Assembly: GCF_009727065.1 (NCBI RefSeq)
Contig: NZ_WNLP01000009.1
Location: 1-64,000, forward strand
Length of the DNA stretch: 64,000 bases
Reading direction: 5' to 3'
DNA from: Bifidobacterium canis
Lineage (GTDB): Bacteria; Actinomycetota; Actinomycetes; Actinomycetales; Bifidobacteriaceae
Shown here one piece after another: positions 20,640-33,195 of this stretch. Below the pieces are notes generated by a model that saw nothing but the letters and a program-made list of their open reading frames with translations, was not told where the DNA came from and ran no database searches. Both the position numbers and the translations under genes were made by a program. Position 1 is the first letter of the stretch. Each line of letters opens with the position of its first letter.

Positions 20640-20670
20640 CGCTGGGAGGGGCATACCGCTCCTCCCAGCG
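20640..20670 (+). other. Stem-loop between permease and GH112 gene
   Basis: CGCTGGGAGG (20640-20649) and CCTCCCAGCG (20661-20670) form a perfect 10-bp stem. It probably affects mRNA processing or stability between the transport and catabolic parts of the operon. Confidence 0.6.
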
Positions 20671-20746
20671 AATTCAATTACCTATTTCATATTTCATTAC
20701 CCGTATTCAACTATGTGCACTGTTGTAACAGTGCAAGGAGCTTTCG

Positions 20747-22915
20747 ATGACAAACACTGGCCGTTTTACCTTGCCCAGCGAAGAGAACTTCGCAGAGGAG
20801 ACGAAAAGACTCGCACAACTATGGGGAGCGGATGCTATTCGCAACTCTGATGGCACGCATCTTGACGAGGCAGTAGAACGCCTCGGCAAGAAGATCTACA
20901 GCGCATATTTCCCGACCCGAGCACATAACGAGTGGATCAGTCTGCATATGGATGAGACCCCGCAGGTGTACCTGCTCACCAACCGCGTGCTCGCCACCGG
21001 CAAGACGGTGGATGTGCCATTGATGGCGGGATTCTATGCCGAACAATTGCAACCGAACCGCGACGCCGACCCACATGTGTATTGGGAGGTGATCGACCGC
21101 ACAACCGGCGAGATCGTTGACGTGTCACACTGGCATTACGATCCGATCACTGACATCGTGCATATCGAGCACGTCGAAGAAATGCACGAATACACGGTGT
21201 CGTTCCTCGCCTACATCATCTGGGATCCGGTGGAGATGTATAACCACCTGACCAATGATTGGGGAGACAAAGAGCACGAGATTCCGTTCGACATCTACAA
21301 TCCCGCTACGCGCGACTTCGTGTTCCGCACGTTTGAGGATTGGCTTAAGAACAATCCGCAGACCGATGTAGTGCGCTTCACTACGTTCTTCTACCAGTTC
21401 ACGCTGATCTTCGACCAGCGTCACCGCGAGAAGATCGTCGACTGGTTCGGCTGCGCATGCACGGTGTCTCCGCAAGCTCTTGATGACTTCGAGGAACAAT
21501 ACGGTTATCGGCTTCGTCCGGAAGATTTCGTTGACGAAGGCTGCTACAACTCCACGTTCCGCATTCCACGCAAGGCACAGCGCGACTGGATCGAATTCCT
21601 CACCACATTCGTGCGTGCGAATGTGAAACGATTGGTGGATGACACCCATGCCGCTGGCAAAGAGGCGATGATGTTCCTCGGCGACCAGTGGATCGGCACT
21701 GAACCATATATGGATGGGTTCGAAGAGCTCGGACTCGACGCAGTGGTCGGCTCGGTGGGTGACGGCACCACATTGCGCATGATCGCCGACATCCCCGGCG
21801 TCAAATACACCGAAGGCCGCTTCCTGCCATACTTCTTCCCCGACACGTTCTATGAAGGCAACGATCCGAGCATCGAAGGACTCGACAACTGGCGTAAGGC
21901 TCGCCGAGCCATTCTGCGCAGCCCGATCGACCGCATGGGCTACGGCGGCTACCTCTCCCTGGCCGCCAAGTTCCCGAAATTCGTAGACACCGTGACAGGC
22001 ATCGCCAATGAATTCCGCGACATCCACGAGCGCACCGGCGGCAAACCAGCGGAAGGCGAACTCAACGTGGCACTGCTCAACAGCTGGGGCAAGATGCGCA
22101 GTTGGATGGCGTTCACGGTGGCACACGCTTTGCCGAACCAGCAAACATACTCGTATTACGGCATTCTCGAAGCGCTCTCCGGCATGAGAGTTAATGTGCG
22201 GTTCATCAGCTTCGACGACGTGCTCGAGCACGGCATCGATCCATCGATCGACGTGATCATCAACGCAGGCCCTGCGCGCACATCGTTCAGTGGCGGTGAC
22301 ATCTGGCAGAACCCACGGCTCGTCGCCACAATCCGCCGTTGGGTGCGTGAGGGCGGCGCGTTCATTGGCGTTGGCCAGCCGAGCGCCACTAATTGGCAGG
22401 GCAGGTTCTTCCAGCTTGCCGACATCTTCGGCGTCGATCAGGAGGTCTTCCAAACACTGTCGGTCGATAAGTATTGGCCGCAGCCGGAAACCGATAATTT
22501 CATCATTGAAGATCTGCCTGACGGAGTGGAAGCCGCAAATCTCGGCGAACCAATCCTCAACACATACCCGATCAACGAGCAAGTGCACGTGCTCAAAGCA
22601 AGTAATGGCAGTGTGCAGCTCGCGGCCAATGAATATGGTGCTGGACGCGGCGTGTATATCAGCGGTCTGCCATATTCGGCGACGAATGCGCGCCTGCTTG
22701 AGCGAGCGCTGTTCTACGCAAGCCGTAACGAAGATCGGTATGCGGAGTGGAGCTCGACGAATCTGGAATGCGAAGTCGCATATTTCCCGGAACGGAAAAC
22801 ATACTGCGTTATCAACAACACCGACCAGCCGCAGCGCACGCAGGTGCAGCGTGCAGACGGCGGCGTCGACGAGTTCGATCTCGCACCGAGCGCCATCGCT
22901 TGGCAGCAGCTCTGA
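20747..22915 (+). CDS. lnpA: 1,3-beta-galactosyl-N-acetylhexosamine phosphorylase, GH112
   Basis: This enzyme reversibly phosphorolyses lacto-N-biose and galacto-N-biose to galactose-1-phosphate plus GlcNAc or GalNAc in the cytoplasm. The 722-aa sequence is recognisably close to B. longum LnpA (TNTGRFTLPSEENFAE, WGADAIRNSDGTHLDEA, DETPQVYLLTNR, VEMYNHLTNDWGDKEHEIP). The proposed general acid Asp313 falls at residue 313 here too, in MMFLGDQWIGTEP. A stretch around residue 590 seems shorter than in the B. longum enzyme as I recall it. Start ATG 20747 follows AAGGAGC. Products feed NahK and GalT encoded next. Confidence 0.96.
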   Translation: MTNTGRFTLPSEENFAEETKRLAQLWGADAIRNSDGTHLDEAVERLGKKIYSAYFPTRAHNEWISLHMDETPQVYLLTNRVLATGKTVDVPLMAGFYAEQLQPNRDADPHVYWEVIDRTTGEIVDVSHWHYDPITDIVHIEHVEEMHEYTVSFLAYIIWDPVEMYNHLTNDWGDKEHEIPFDIYNPATRDFVFRTFEDWLKNNPQTDVVRFTTFFYQFTLIFDQRHREKIVDWFGCACTVSPQALDDFEEQYGYRLRPEDFVDEGCYNSTFRIPRKAQRDWIEFLTTFVRANVKRLVDDTHAAGKEAMMFLGDQWIGTEPYMDGFEELGLDAVVGSVGDGTTLRMIADIPGVKYTEGRFLPYFFPDTFYEGNDPSIEGLDNWRKARRAILRSPIDRMGYGGYLSLAAKFPKFVDTVTGIANEFRDIHERTGGKPAEGELNVALLNSWGKMRSWMAFTVAHALPNQQTYSYYGILEALSGMRVNVRFISFDDVLEHGIDPSIDVIINAGPARTSFSGGDIWQNPRLVATIRRWVREGGAFIGVGQPSATNWQGRFFQLADIFGVDQEVFQTLSVDKYWPQPETDNFIIEDLPDGVEAANLGEPILNTYPINEQVHVLKASNGSVQLAANEYGAGRGVYISGLPYSATNARLLERALFYASRNEDRYAEWSSTNLECEVAYFPERKTYCVINNTDQPQRTQVQRADGGVDEFDLAPSAIAWQQL

Positions 22916-22930
22916 TGCAATGCTGAGCCT

Positions 22931-22962
22931 GTTCGCGGAGCAGCAAGTTCTGCTCCGCGAAC
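22931..22962 (+). other. Stem-loop between lnpA and nahK
   Basis: GTTCGCGGAGCAG and CTGCTCCGCGAAC are perfect 13-bp arms around CAAGTT, with GAGC/GCTC extending the stem further out. It is intra-operonic and without a T-run, so probably an mRNA stability element. Confidence 0.65.
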
Positions 22963-22981
22963 AGCTCGCCAATAGCAATAA

Positions 22982-25574
<2,593 letters not shown>

Positions 25575-25604
25575 TATGTGTAAGTGAACATGCGGGAAAA
25601 TAAA

Positions 25605-25638
25605 AAGCCCGCTGCGGTGGAATGAATGCAGCGGGCTT
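25605..25638 (-). terminator. Rho-independent terminator of tRNA-Ala
   Basis: On the minus strand an 11-bp stem (AAGCCCGCTGC / GCAGCGGGCTT) with a 12-base loop is followed by TTTTTATTTT. It lies three bases beyond the tRNA 3' end. Its plus-strand side also lies just after galT but lacks a T-run in that direction. Confidence 0.85.
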
Positions 25639-25640
25639 AG

Positions 25641-25713
25641 TGGAGCTGATGGTAATCGAAACCACGACCTCTTCGATGCGAACGAAGCGCTCTACCAACT
25701 GAGCTACAGCCCC
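25641..25713 (-). tRNA. tRNA-Ala (anticodon CGC)
   Basis: The 73-nt minus-strand sequence folds as a full cloverleaf: acceptor GGGGCTG/CAGCTCC with discriminator A, D-arm TAGCTCAGTTGGTAGAGC, anticodon stem CTTCG/CGAAG with loop TTCGCAT (anticodon CGC, reads GCG), and T-arm loop TTCGATT. The CCA end is not encoded. No gene other than this tRNA lies in 25575-25900. Confidence 0.96.
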
Positions 25714-25876
25714 GTGTCTTGCGACAACTCAGCCAAGTTTAGTGCAACCCCCTCCCAAATGCAAATTCGCGCGCCACTGCCTTGTGTACCTAATTGTGTA
25801 CTTAAAATATGCGCGCTTTTACTGCAGAGGCGACTACTGAGTTACCGCGCAGCTGAGTACTATATTTGCCAATATT

Positions 25877-25903
25877 TATCGAATATTTCGACAGATTTCG
25901 ATA
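25877..25903. promoter_or_regulatory. Palindromic TTTCGA-containing site upstream of the LacI gene
   Basis: TATCGAA (25877-25883) and TTCGATA (25897-25903) are perfect 7-bp arms with another TTTCGA between them. Similar TCGAAA boxes occur upstream of the next binding-protein gene and of the second GH31 gene. It is a candidate autoregulatory operator for the LacI regulator. Confidence 0.5.
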
Positions 25904-25991
25904 GATGTGGCGCGCGTGTTGCAATCTCGATAAGCTTGAGACGCTCACACTCACCCACTTGAGCGCGAGCAATGACGGAATCGAGGTGGGA

Positions 25992-27011
25992 GTGGCTGGT
26001 ATCAAAGATGTTGCCGCACGCGCTGGTGTGTCAATCAGCACGGTGTCGTATGTGGTGAGCGGCAAGCGCAAGATCAAAGACGAGACGCGCGAGCGCATCT
26101 ATCAGGCTGCTCTGGAACTCGGGTATGCGCCGGTTGTCAACGCGGTGAACGAGTCGAAGCATTGCACGCATGTGCTGGCTGTGAGCTCGCCGCTGCGCCC
26201 ATACACCGACGTTTCGAATTACGCCGCGTTCTTCTTCGCGCTCGCCACGGCAGCCAAGAAATATGGCTATGATTTGCTGCTCTTGATGCACGAGGCGGGC
26301 GATCATGAGATGCAACGTGTCGCCGAAGACCGCATAGTAGACGGGATTTTTCTGCTCGACGTGCTGCTGAGTGATTCGCGCACGGAAATCGCTGCGTCGC
26401 TGAACATTCCAGTGGTGAGCATAGGCTGCGCGAACAACACGTCGGCGGTGTATTCAGTCGATCTGGATTTCGCCGGCATGGGGCGCGAGGCGATAGAAAA
26501 GGCATATTTGCTGGGGCATCGGCATATCATGCTGTATTGCCCGGGGCGTCATGCGTTCATCGAAGGATCCAACTTCCTGGTGCGCTTCACCGACGCCGCG
26601 ATGCAGCGCGCGGAGGAGCTGGGCGTCACGGTGACGCGCAAATTCGCGCCTGGCAAGACGATCGATGACGTCAACTTGACGATTGACGAAGCGTTCGGTG
26701 AAGACCCTCAGATCAGCGCGATCATCTGTGAGGAAAGCGTTTCCGTTGGCGCGATTATCGCGTCTCTGAACAGGCGCGGACTGCGTGTGCCGGAAGATAT
26801 TTCACTGATGGCGGCTTGCGTGGGCGGCTCATCGTCTCGCTTGGCAGACGAGTTGCCGATGAACCCGAACGCGGTGTGCGAGCGCGCGGTGGAGATCATG
26901 ATCGCCGCATTGCGCGGGGAGCGGCACGACGTGGGCTATGTGGAGTTGCTGCCTGCCGAATACCATGCGCGCGGCACGATGATTGCGCGCAAGTTGCCTA
27001 CGCGCAACTAA
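25992..27011 (+). CDS. LacI-family transcriptional regulator
   Basis: This 339-aa regulator has a LacI helix-turn-helix at the very start (MAGIKDVAARAGVSISTVSYVVSGKRKIKDETRERI) and a sugar-sensing domain ending with low-affinity family resemblance (EDISLMAACVGGSSSRLADELPMNPNAVCERAVEI). The start is ambiguous: GTG 25992 places the HTH at residue 3 and follows GAGGTGGGA; GTG 25986 or a longer frame from 25905 are alternatives. It directly precedes a binding-protein/permease/GH31 operon and probably represses it. Confidence 0.83.
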   Translation: MAGIKDVAARAGVSISTVSYVVSGKRKIKDETRERIYQAALELGYAPVVNAVNESKHCTHVLAVSSPLRPYTDVSNYAAFFFALATAAKKYGYDLLLLMHEAGDHEMQRVAEDRIVDGIFLLDVLLSDSRTEIAASLNIPVVSIGCANNTSAVYSVDLDFAGMGREAIEKAYLLGHRHIMLYCPGRHAFIEGSNFLVRFTDAAMQRAEELGVTVTRKFAPGKTIDDVNLTIDEAFGEDPQISAIICEESVSVGAIIASLNRRGLRVPEDISLMAACVGGSSSRLADELPMNPNAVCERAVEIMIAALRGERHDVGYVELLPAEYHARGTMIARKLPTRN

Positions 27012-27026
27012 TTTTTGACCACTTTG

Positions 27027-27042
27027 TCGAAAACGATCGAAA
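27027..27042. promoter_or_regulatory. Candidate LacI operator before the ABC-GH31 operon
   Basis: TCGAAAACGATCGAAA contains two TCGAAA boxes and a central CGATCG. It lies just downstream of a TTGACC hexamer (27015-27020) that could be the -35. It resembles the site upstream of the adjacent LacI gene. Confidence 0.45.
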
Positions 27043-27147
27043 TGATTTCTCAATAAATTACTTCGATGATTTAATTTTCTCAACGGAATTCACAGACGAG
27101 GTCCGACGATCTATCAGTAATGGCGCTGACTAGAGAGAGGGATTGAT

Positions 27148-28454
27148 ATGAAGTTTAAAAATTGATCGCGACCGGACTCGCGGCAGTTACGGCAGTGGGA
27201 ATGCTCGGCTTGGCGGGCTGCGGTAGCGGCACTGCGCAGGAAGAGAACCCCACATCGATCAAGGTGTGGCACTACGAGGAAGACAACGGCGCAATGGGCA
27301 TCGCCTGGAAGAAGGCGATGGAGATCTTCGAGAAGGAGACTGGCGTCAAGGTCGAGTTCGAAAAGAAGTCGTTTGAGCAGATTCGCCAGAACGCCTCGCA
27401 GATTCTCAACTCCGACGATGCTCCCGACGTGATGGAATACAACAAGGGCAACGCAACTGCTGGCCTGCTCGCCAGCCAGGGGCTGCTGCACAGCCTCGAT
27501 GACTACGTTTCGCAATACAAGTGGGATGAGAAGGTCACCGGCTCGCTCGCAGACACCGGCAAATACAACGACAAGGGCGTCATGGGCTCCGGTAATTGGT
27601 ATGGCATCACCAATTACGGCGAAGACGTTGTGATGTATTACAACAAAGACATGTTCGAGAAGAACGGCATCGCGATTCCGAAGACCTACGACGAACTCGT
27701 GGACGCGATGCAGCAGTTCAAAGACAAGGGCATCACGCCACTTTCCGAAGGCGCTGCTGAATACCCGCTCCAGCACCTGTGGTGGCAGCTGGTGCTCTCG
27801 AAGGCCGATGACTCGTTCATCAAGGCCTACGAGATGTATGACGGCGATGTCGACTGGAACAACGAAGCACTGACCTACGCCACCCAGACGATCAAGGATT
27901 GGACCGACAAGGGCTACATCTCCAAGGACTGCACCGGTTTGAAGGCAGAAGACGCCGGTCAGGGCTTCATCAACGGCACCTACCCGATGTTCTTCTCGGG
28001 CACATGGTGGTTCGGCCGCTTCCAGAACGACATGAAGGGCAAGAACATCACCTTCTCGACGTTCCCGGGCAGCAAGAAGGTCGTCGGCTCTTCCGGCAAC
28101 CTGTGGGTCATCCCTGAAAAGTCGAAGCACCAAGACCTCGCCGCCGAGTTCATCAACATCACGCTGAGCCCTGAAGTGCAGGATCTGATGGGCAACTCCG
28201 GCGGCCTTCCAATCGCCGCAGAACCGTCGAAGATCACCGACAAGGCCACGAAGGAACTGATCGAATCCTTCAACCAGGTGCTCAAAGACAACGCGTTGGG
28301 CTTCTACCCGGATTGGCCGACCTCAACGTTCTACGATGAGTTGAACGCTTCGCTGCAGGAGCTGGTCAACGGCACCATGGACGTAAAGGGCGCGCTCGCC
28401 AAGATGAAGGCAGATTACGACAAGGGCGTTGAGGCTGCTGGCGTCAAGGACTGA
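27148..28454 (+). CDS. Sugar ABC transporter substrate-binding lipoprotein, frameshifted in the signal peptide
   Basis: This is the extracellular receptor for an ABC importer. The ATG at 27148 (after AGAGAGGGATTG) reads only MKFKN then stop. Adding one A to the AAAAA run at 27157-27161 gives MKFKKLIATGLAAVTAVGML then GLAGC, a textbook lipoprotein signal with lipobox cysteine at 25, continuous with the mature protein to 28454 (435 aa). The mature part is a family 1 solute-binding protein (KVWHYEEDNGAMGIAWKKAM). As written, the gene would lack its signal peptide. The downstream GH31 gene suggests an alpha-xyloside or alpha-glucoside ligand. Confidence 0.85.
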
Positions 28455-28492
28455 CGACTGCTCAACGATCTCGCGAATATCGCATATTCGAA

Positions 28493-28520
28493 GGGGCGGC
28501 TGAGCCGGCCGCCCCTTTTC
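28493..28520 (+). terminator. Terminator-like hairpin after the binding-protein gene
   Basis: GGGGCGGC (28493-28500) pairs with GCCGCCCC (28508-28515), followed by TTTTC. Like the hairpin at 18559, it lies between binding protein and permease genes and probably lowers permease expression. The rest of 28455-28680 holds no gene. Confidence 0.78.
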
Positions 28521-28680
28521 TCTTCCTCAACTTCGCTCATATAGCTTCCCAGTGAACCGCACCCGAATGAGTGCAACGAACACAGCGCTGTGTTTAAGAG
28601 TGTTTCGCACACACGAGTGACCGAATGCGTTCGAACAAAAGACGGCGCATGGTTTCTGGGCTTTCGGAAAGTGACTTGAA

Positions 28681-29643
28681 ATGACTTCGGTAAAGAAAAC
28701 GCATACGCAGGGCCAGACGGCGCGCGAGAAGGGAATGTCTCGCATCCCCGGCAGCCCCTCGCGTCGCTTCTGGGTATACCTGATTCCCGGATTCGTCATG
28801 CTGCTGTGGATCATCGTGATTCCCGCCGTGTGGAACATCTACCTGAGCTTCACCAACTACCGTGGCATCAAGCCACCGGTGTGGGCTGGCATGAAGAATT
28901 GGGCTCGACTGATGAAAGACACGACGTTCTGGGTGTCGTTCCGCAACTCCATTTGGATGATTCTCGCCATGGTGATCATCCCTATTCTGCTCGGCTTGAT
29001 TCTCTCCTCACTGCTGTTCGACGTGGTGCAGAAGAAATTCGGCCCGAAAACCGCGTCGACGATGCGCGCGGTGTATTACTTCCCGCAGCTGCTCCCAATC
29101 GCAGTCGCCTCGTTGGTCATGGGCTGGATCTTCCGCCCGGAGAACGGCGCATTCAACGCATTGCTCAAAGCGATAGGGTTAGGCAGCCTACAACACGATT
29201 GGCTCGGCAAGCCCGACACGGCGCTGATCTTCCTGATGCTCATCATGATCTGGATTCAGCTTGGCTACCCGCTGGTGGTCTTCATGTCTGGTCTGCAGCG
29301 CGTTGACCCAGAGCTCTACGAAGCGGCAAGCCTTGACGGTGCAAACTGGTGGCAGCGTTTCCGCGCCATCACACTGCCATCGATCAAGCCGGAGATCTTC
29401 GTGGTCGCCCTGACCTGCACGATCGCCGCGCTCAAGGTGTTCGGCCCCGTCTACATGCTGACGCGCGGCGGCCCTGGAACCAGCACGATCGTTCCGTCGT
29501 ACTACTCATACGTTCAGTTCTTCCAGTCGCAGCAAGTCGGTTACGGTGCGGCGATCTCCACAGCATTGACGCTGGTCATCATCGTCGTAGCCGTCATATT
29601 CACCAACCTTCAAGACAAGGTTGCCAAAGAGGATGAGGAGTGA
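28681..29643 (+). CDS. Sugar ABC transporter permease (GH31 cluster, first)
   Basis: This 320-aa MalF-type permease has a short basic N-terminus, about six hydrophobic segments, and the EAA loop YEAASLDGANWWQRFRAITLPSIKPE. It overlaps the start region of the next permease. Position between a binding lipoprotein and a GH31 enzyme makes it part of a glycoside importer; the ligand is inferred only from the GH31 gene. Confidence 0.87.
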   Translation: MTSVKKTHTQGQTAREKGMSRIPGSPSRRFWVYLIPGFVMLLWIIVIPAVWNIYLSFTNYRGIKPPVWAGMKNWARLMKDTTFWVSFRNSIWMILAMVIIPILLGLILSSLLFDVVQKKFGPKTASTMRAVYYFPQLLPIAVASLVMGWIFRPENGAFNALLKAIGLGSLQHDWLGKPDTALIFLMLIMIWIQLGYPLVVFMSGLQRVDPELYEAASLDGANWWQRFRAITLPSIKPEIFVVALTCTIAALKVFGPVYMLTRGGPGTSTIVPSYYSYVQFFQSQQVGYGAAISTALTLVIIVVAVIFTNLQDKVAKEDEE

Positions 29644-29648
29644 TTGCC

Positions 29649-30578
29649 ATGACCTCAACATTGGTTTCCCCAGAGCAAGATCTCGAAGTGCTCAGCCCGG
29701 ATCAGCACGTCAAAATGTCGCCGGAAGAGCTCAAAGCCATCTCACACGTCAAGAAGAACCGCACTGCAGGCGACTGGGTGGCGCTGATCCTGCTGATTAT
29801 CGGCGGTCTGATCATGCTGTTCCCGTTCATCGTGCTGCTACTCAACGCGTTCAAAACGTCGGCGGACTACAACGCCTCTGGCCCTCTTTCGTGGCCTAAG
29901 GAGCTGAGTTTCACCGGTTTGCAGACCTTCTGGAACCGCGTGAACTTCCCGCAGAAGGTGTGGAACAGCATCTGGACGTCAGGACTCGTTGCGCTGTTCG
30001 CAGTCATCCTCTCCATGCTCAACGCGTTCGCATTGGGCATCGGCCGCGTCAAAGGCCGCAAGTGGATCATCCTGCTCATCATGCTCGCGAACATGCTGCC
30101 GCAGGAAGCGATGCTCTACCCGCTCTACACGATGTTCAAGGCCATCGGCCTCTACAACAACCCGTGGGCGATAGTCATCATATTCACCGTCATACAAAGC
30201 GCATTCGGCACATACCTGCTTTCGTCGGTCTACGGCACGTTCCCGAAGTCCATTCTCGAAGCAGCCGTAATCGACGGTGCAAGCCGTTGGCGCATCTTCC
30301 GCGAAATCGTGTTCCCGATCTCCAAGCCGACGCTGAGCGTGCTCCTCGTCTTCTTCTTCATCTGGACCTGGAACGAATACATGATTCCGCTGGCATTCCT
30401 CGTCGATAATTCATCGCAGACCGTGCCTATCGCCATCAGCTCGCTGACCGGCGACCGTCTGATGGATGTGACAACGACTGCGGCTGCATCGCTTATCAGC
30501 ATCGTGCCGACGCTCATCTTCTACTTGATCTTCCAGCGCACGCTGTCTCGCGGCATCACCGCCGGAGCTGTCAAGTAA
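29649..30578 (+). CDS. Sugar ABC transporter permease (GH31 cluster, second)
   Basis: This 309-aa MalG-type permease has the EAA loop LEAAVIDGASRWRIFREIVFPISKPT and a C-terminal LSRGITAGAVK tail. ATG 29649 has an AGGAG at ideal spacing; GTG 29640, overlapping the previous stop, is a possible alternative start. It completes the channel with the preceding permease. Confidence 0.87.
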   Translation: MTSTLVSPEQDLEVLSPDQHVKMSPEELKAISHVKKNRTAGDWVALILLIIGGLIMLFPFIVLLLNAFKTSADYNASGPLSWPKELSFTGLQTFWNRVNFPQKVWNSIWTSGLVALFAVILSMLNAFALGIGRVKGRKWIILLIMLANMLPQEAMLYPLYTMFKAIGLYNNPWAIVIIFTVIQSAFGTYLLSSVYGTFPKSILEAAVIDGASRWRIFREIVFPISKPTLSVLLVFFFIWTWNEYMIPLAFLVDNSSQTVPIAISSLTGDRLMDVTTTAAASLISIVPTLIFYLIFQRTLSRGITAGAVK

Positions 30579-30710
30579 CACATCCGCGCACAGTATTGCC
30601 CGGGTGGTGCGTGCGATTCAACGGCAACGCCGTAACCGGCATAATCCAAGAAACGCACACGCTACCCGGGCAATAGTGCGTTTTGAACGGCAGAACAAAG
30701 GAGTTCTCTT

Positions 30711-33053
30711 ATGAAATTCAACAACGGGTATTGGCTGATGCGCGACGGCGTGCAAGCACTGTTCGCACGCGACGCATACGAATTGCATGTCGACGAACAG
30801 CGCAAGGCACTGTCTGTGCTCGCACCCACCAGCATGATCCACGAGCGTGCGAACACGCTCAACCAGCCGGCGTTCAACGTTGAGATCACCGCGCCGAGCG
30901 AAGGTGTGATCCGCGTGCGCGCAACCCATTGGAGGGGCGGAGCGCAGGGCATTGGTTTCCCGCTCAACGAAGACGAATCCCCACGAGACTACGTGTCGGT
31001 CAGCCAGCACCTCAACGGCGACGGAGAAGCCGGTGAACAGGGTGCGACTGCCACATTGAAGTCAGGTGCGCTCGAAGCCACCGTGACCAAAGGGCCGTGG
31101 AGTCTCGTGTTCACGGCAGATGGCACGACATTGACGAAATCGGAAGGAAAATCGCTTGCGCATTTCTCACTGACCGACCTAGCCAACGTTTCAGCCGAGC
31201 CGGTGGGAGAGTTCGGCGTCACGCCAACCGGATTGGCAAAAGACGAATCGAAGACGTTCACGTCTGTGCAACTCGCGCTCGGCGTGGGTGAAAGCGTGTA
31301 TGGCCTTGGCGAACGGTTCGGCTCGTTCGTCAAAAACGGTCAGAGCATCGACATATGGAACGAAGACGGTGGCACCGCATCAGAGCAGGGCTACAAGAAC
31401 ATCCCGTTCTACATGACGAGCAACGGCTACGGCGTGCTCATCAACGATCGCGGGCACGTCTCCTTCGAAATCGGCACGGTGAACACCGAAGCCGTGCAGT
31501 GCTCGGTTCCAGGTGAATCCATCGATTTCTGCATCATCTACGGCCCGACGCCAAAGCAGATTCTTGACCGCTATACAAAACTGGTCGGCCGCCCTGCCAA
31601 CGTTCCGGCGTGGAGCTACGGATTGTGGCTCACCACGTCGTTCACTACCACCTACGACGAGCAAACGATCAACTCGTTCATCGACGGCATGGCCGACCGA
31701 GGCATTCCGCTGAGCGCATTCCACTACGACTGCTATTGGATGCGCGAATTCCATTGGACGGATTTCGAATGGGATCGCCGTTATTTCGGCGACATCGAAG
31801 CGACCCTGCGCAGACTGCACACCGACAAAGGACTGCATCTGTGCGCATGGATCAACCCGTATCTTGGGCAAAACGGCACGATGTTCGACGAGGGTAGGAA
31901 ACTCGGCTATTTGGTGAAGAACCCGGATGGCACCATCTGGCAGACCGACAACTGGCAGGCTGGCATGGCGTTGGTGGATTTCACGAACCCAGCCGCCCGC
32001 GAATGGTTCAAAGGTAAAGTCAAGAAACTGCTCGCCCAAGGCATCGACGCCATCAAAACCGACTTCGGTGAGCGCATTCCGCGCGATGTGGTGTGGTTCG
32101 ATGATGCGCCGAAGCTCTCCATGCACAACTGGTACACCGAGCTCTACAACCAGACGGTGTTCGAGGCAATCGAAGAAACCTACGGGCAAGGCAACGCATG
32201 CCTGTTCGCACGTTCTGCAACGGTGGGCGGTCAGCAATACCCGGTGCATTGGGGCGGCGATTGCGAATCCACGTTTAACGGCATGGCACAGACGTTGCGC
32301 GCCGGGTTGTCGCTCACATCAAGCGGTTTCGGTTTCTGGAGCCACGACATCGGCGGCTTCGAAGGCGCATTCCCCGATCCGGCGGTGTACAAGCGTTGGG
32401 TGGCATTTGGCATGTTGAGCTCGCATTCGCGCCTGCACGGTTCGACGGTCTACCGCGTGCCATGGCTGTTTGACGAGGCAGACGAGAAGAACGGCGTCAT
32501 CAATGCGCCTGGGCAGACCGCCGTCGATGTGCTCCGCCAATTCACACTGCTGAAACTCAGCCTGATGCCATACCTCTACCAGCAGGGACTCCAACCGCAT
32601 CTTAACGGCACGCCACTCATGCGCTCGATGTTCGTAGAATTCCCCGACGATCCAGCCTGCCGCGCGCTCGACAAGCAATACATGCTCGGCCCTGATCTGC
32701 TGGTAGCACCCGTGTTCTCATATTCGGGAGAGGTTGAATATTACTTGCCTCGTGGTTCGTGGCAGAACTGGTTCACCGGCGAAATCGTGCGTTCCGAGCA
32801 CGGCGTTTGGCGCCACGAACAGCACGGATTCGATTCGATTCCGCTGTGGATTCGCGACGGTTCGGTTATCGTGACGAATCCGGAGGCGACGTCACCGGAA
32901 TACGATTACGCCGAAGATGTGCAAGTGCGCGCGTTCCTCGACGATGTACACGAAGCGTCGGCCACGGTGACTCGACTCGACGGTTCAACGGTGGAATTCC
33001 GCACTCGCCGCACAGATGATGGCGTGGAACTCACGCGTTCAGATACCCGCTGA
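30711..33053 (+). CDS. GH31 alpha-xylosidase/alpha-glucosidase (YicI-like), first copy
   Basis: This 780-aa cytoplasmic retaining glycosidase has the nucleophile Asp451 in AIKTDFGERIP and acid/base Asp517 in PVHWGGDCES. The KTDFGERIP form is typical of YicI-type alpha-xylosidases. The segment before the active site reads AFHYDCYWMREFHWTDFEW. It differs from the second GH31 copy at several active-site-lining positions (FHYDCYW against FHFDCRW, HWTD against EWCN), so specificity may differ, for example isoprimeverose against longer xyloglucan oligosaccharides, or an alpha-glucoside. No signal peptide. Start ATG 30711 follows AAAGGAGTTCTC. It is the last gene of the importer operon. Confidence 0.85.
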   Translation: MKFNNGYWLMRDGVQALFARDAYELHVDEQRKALSVLAPTSMIHERANTLNQPAFNVEITAPSEGVIRVRATHWRGGAQGIGFPLNEDESPRDYVSVSQHLNGDGEAGEQGATATLKSGALEATVTKGPWSLVFTADGTTLTKSEGKSLAHFSLTDLANVSAEPVGEFGVTPTGLAKDESKTFTSVQLALGVGESVYGLGERFGSFVKNGQSIDIWNEDGGTASEQGYKNIPFYMTSNGYGVLINDRGHVSFEIGTVNTEAVQCSVPGESIDFCIIYGPTPKQILDRYTKLVGRPANVPAWSYGLWLTTSFTTTYDEQTINSFIDGMADRGIPLSAFHYDCYWMREFHWTDFEWDRRYFGDIEATLRRLHTDKGLHLCAWINPYLGQNGTMFDEGRKLGYLVKNPDGTIWQTDNWQAGMALVDFTNPAAREWFKGKVKKLLAQGIDAIKTDFGERIPRDVVWFDDAPKLSMHNWYTELYNQTVFEAIEETYGQGNACLFARSATVGGQQYPVHWGGDCESTFNGMAQTLRAGLSLTSSGFGFWSHDIGGFEGAFPDPAVYKRWVAFGMLSSHSRLHGSTVYRVPWLFDEADEKNGVINAPGQTAVDVLRQFTLLKLSLMPYLYQQGLQPHLNGTPLMRSMFVEFPDDPACRALDKQYMLGPDLLVAPVFSYSGEVEYYLPRGSWQNWFTGEIVRSEHGVWRHEQHGFDSIPLWIRDGSVIVTNPEATSPEYDYAEDVQVRAFLDDVHEASATVTRLDGSTVEFRTRRTDDGVELTRSDTR

Positions 33054-33087
33054 ATACGCGAGAAATAATAATCAGTAAGTATAAATA

Positions 33088-33131
33088 AAAGGTGTTGTGC
33101 CGCGAATATTACTTCGCGGCACAACACCTTT
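33088..33131. terminator. Bidirectional terminator between GH31 and dedA
   Basis: Perfect 18-bp arms (AAAGGTGTTGTGCCGCGA at 33088-33105, complement at 33114-33131) with an 8-base loop and A/T-rich flanks. It serves the convergent GH31 and DedA transcripts. Confidence 0.85.
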
Positions 33132-33195
33132 ACTTATCTGTGTGCAGAGCAGCAGAAAACAGTTAGATATTCAGTTTAATAATTTGCAATCTGAT

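Noticed and set aside
27162..28454. TTG 27162 as the true start of the binding protein
   Set aside because: It would cut the positively charged start off the lipoprotein signal; the ATG at 27148 with its ribosome site and a one-base repair gives a complete signal peptide.
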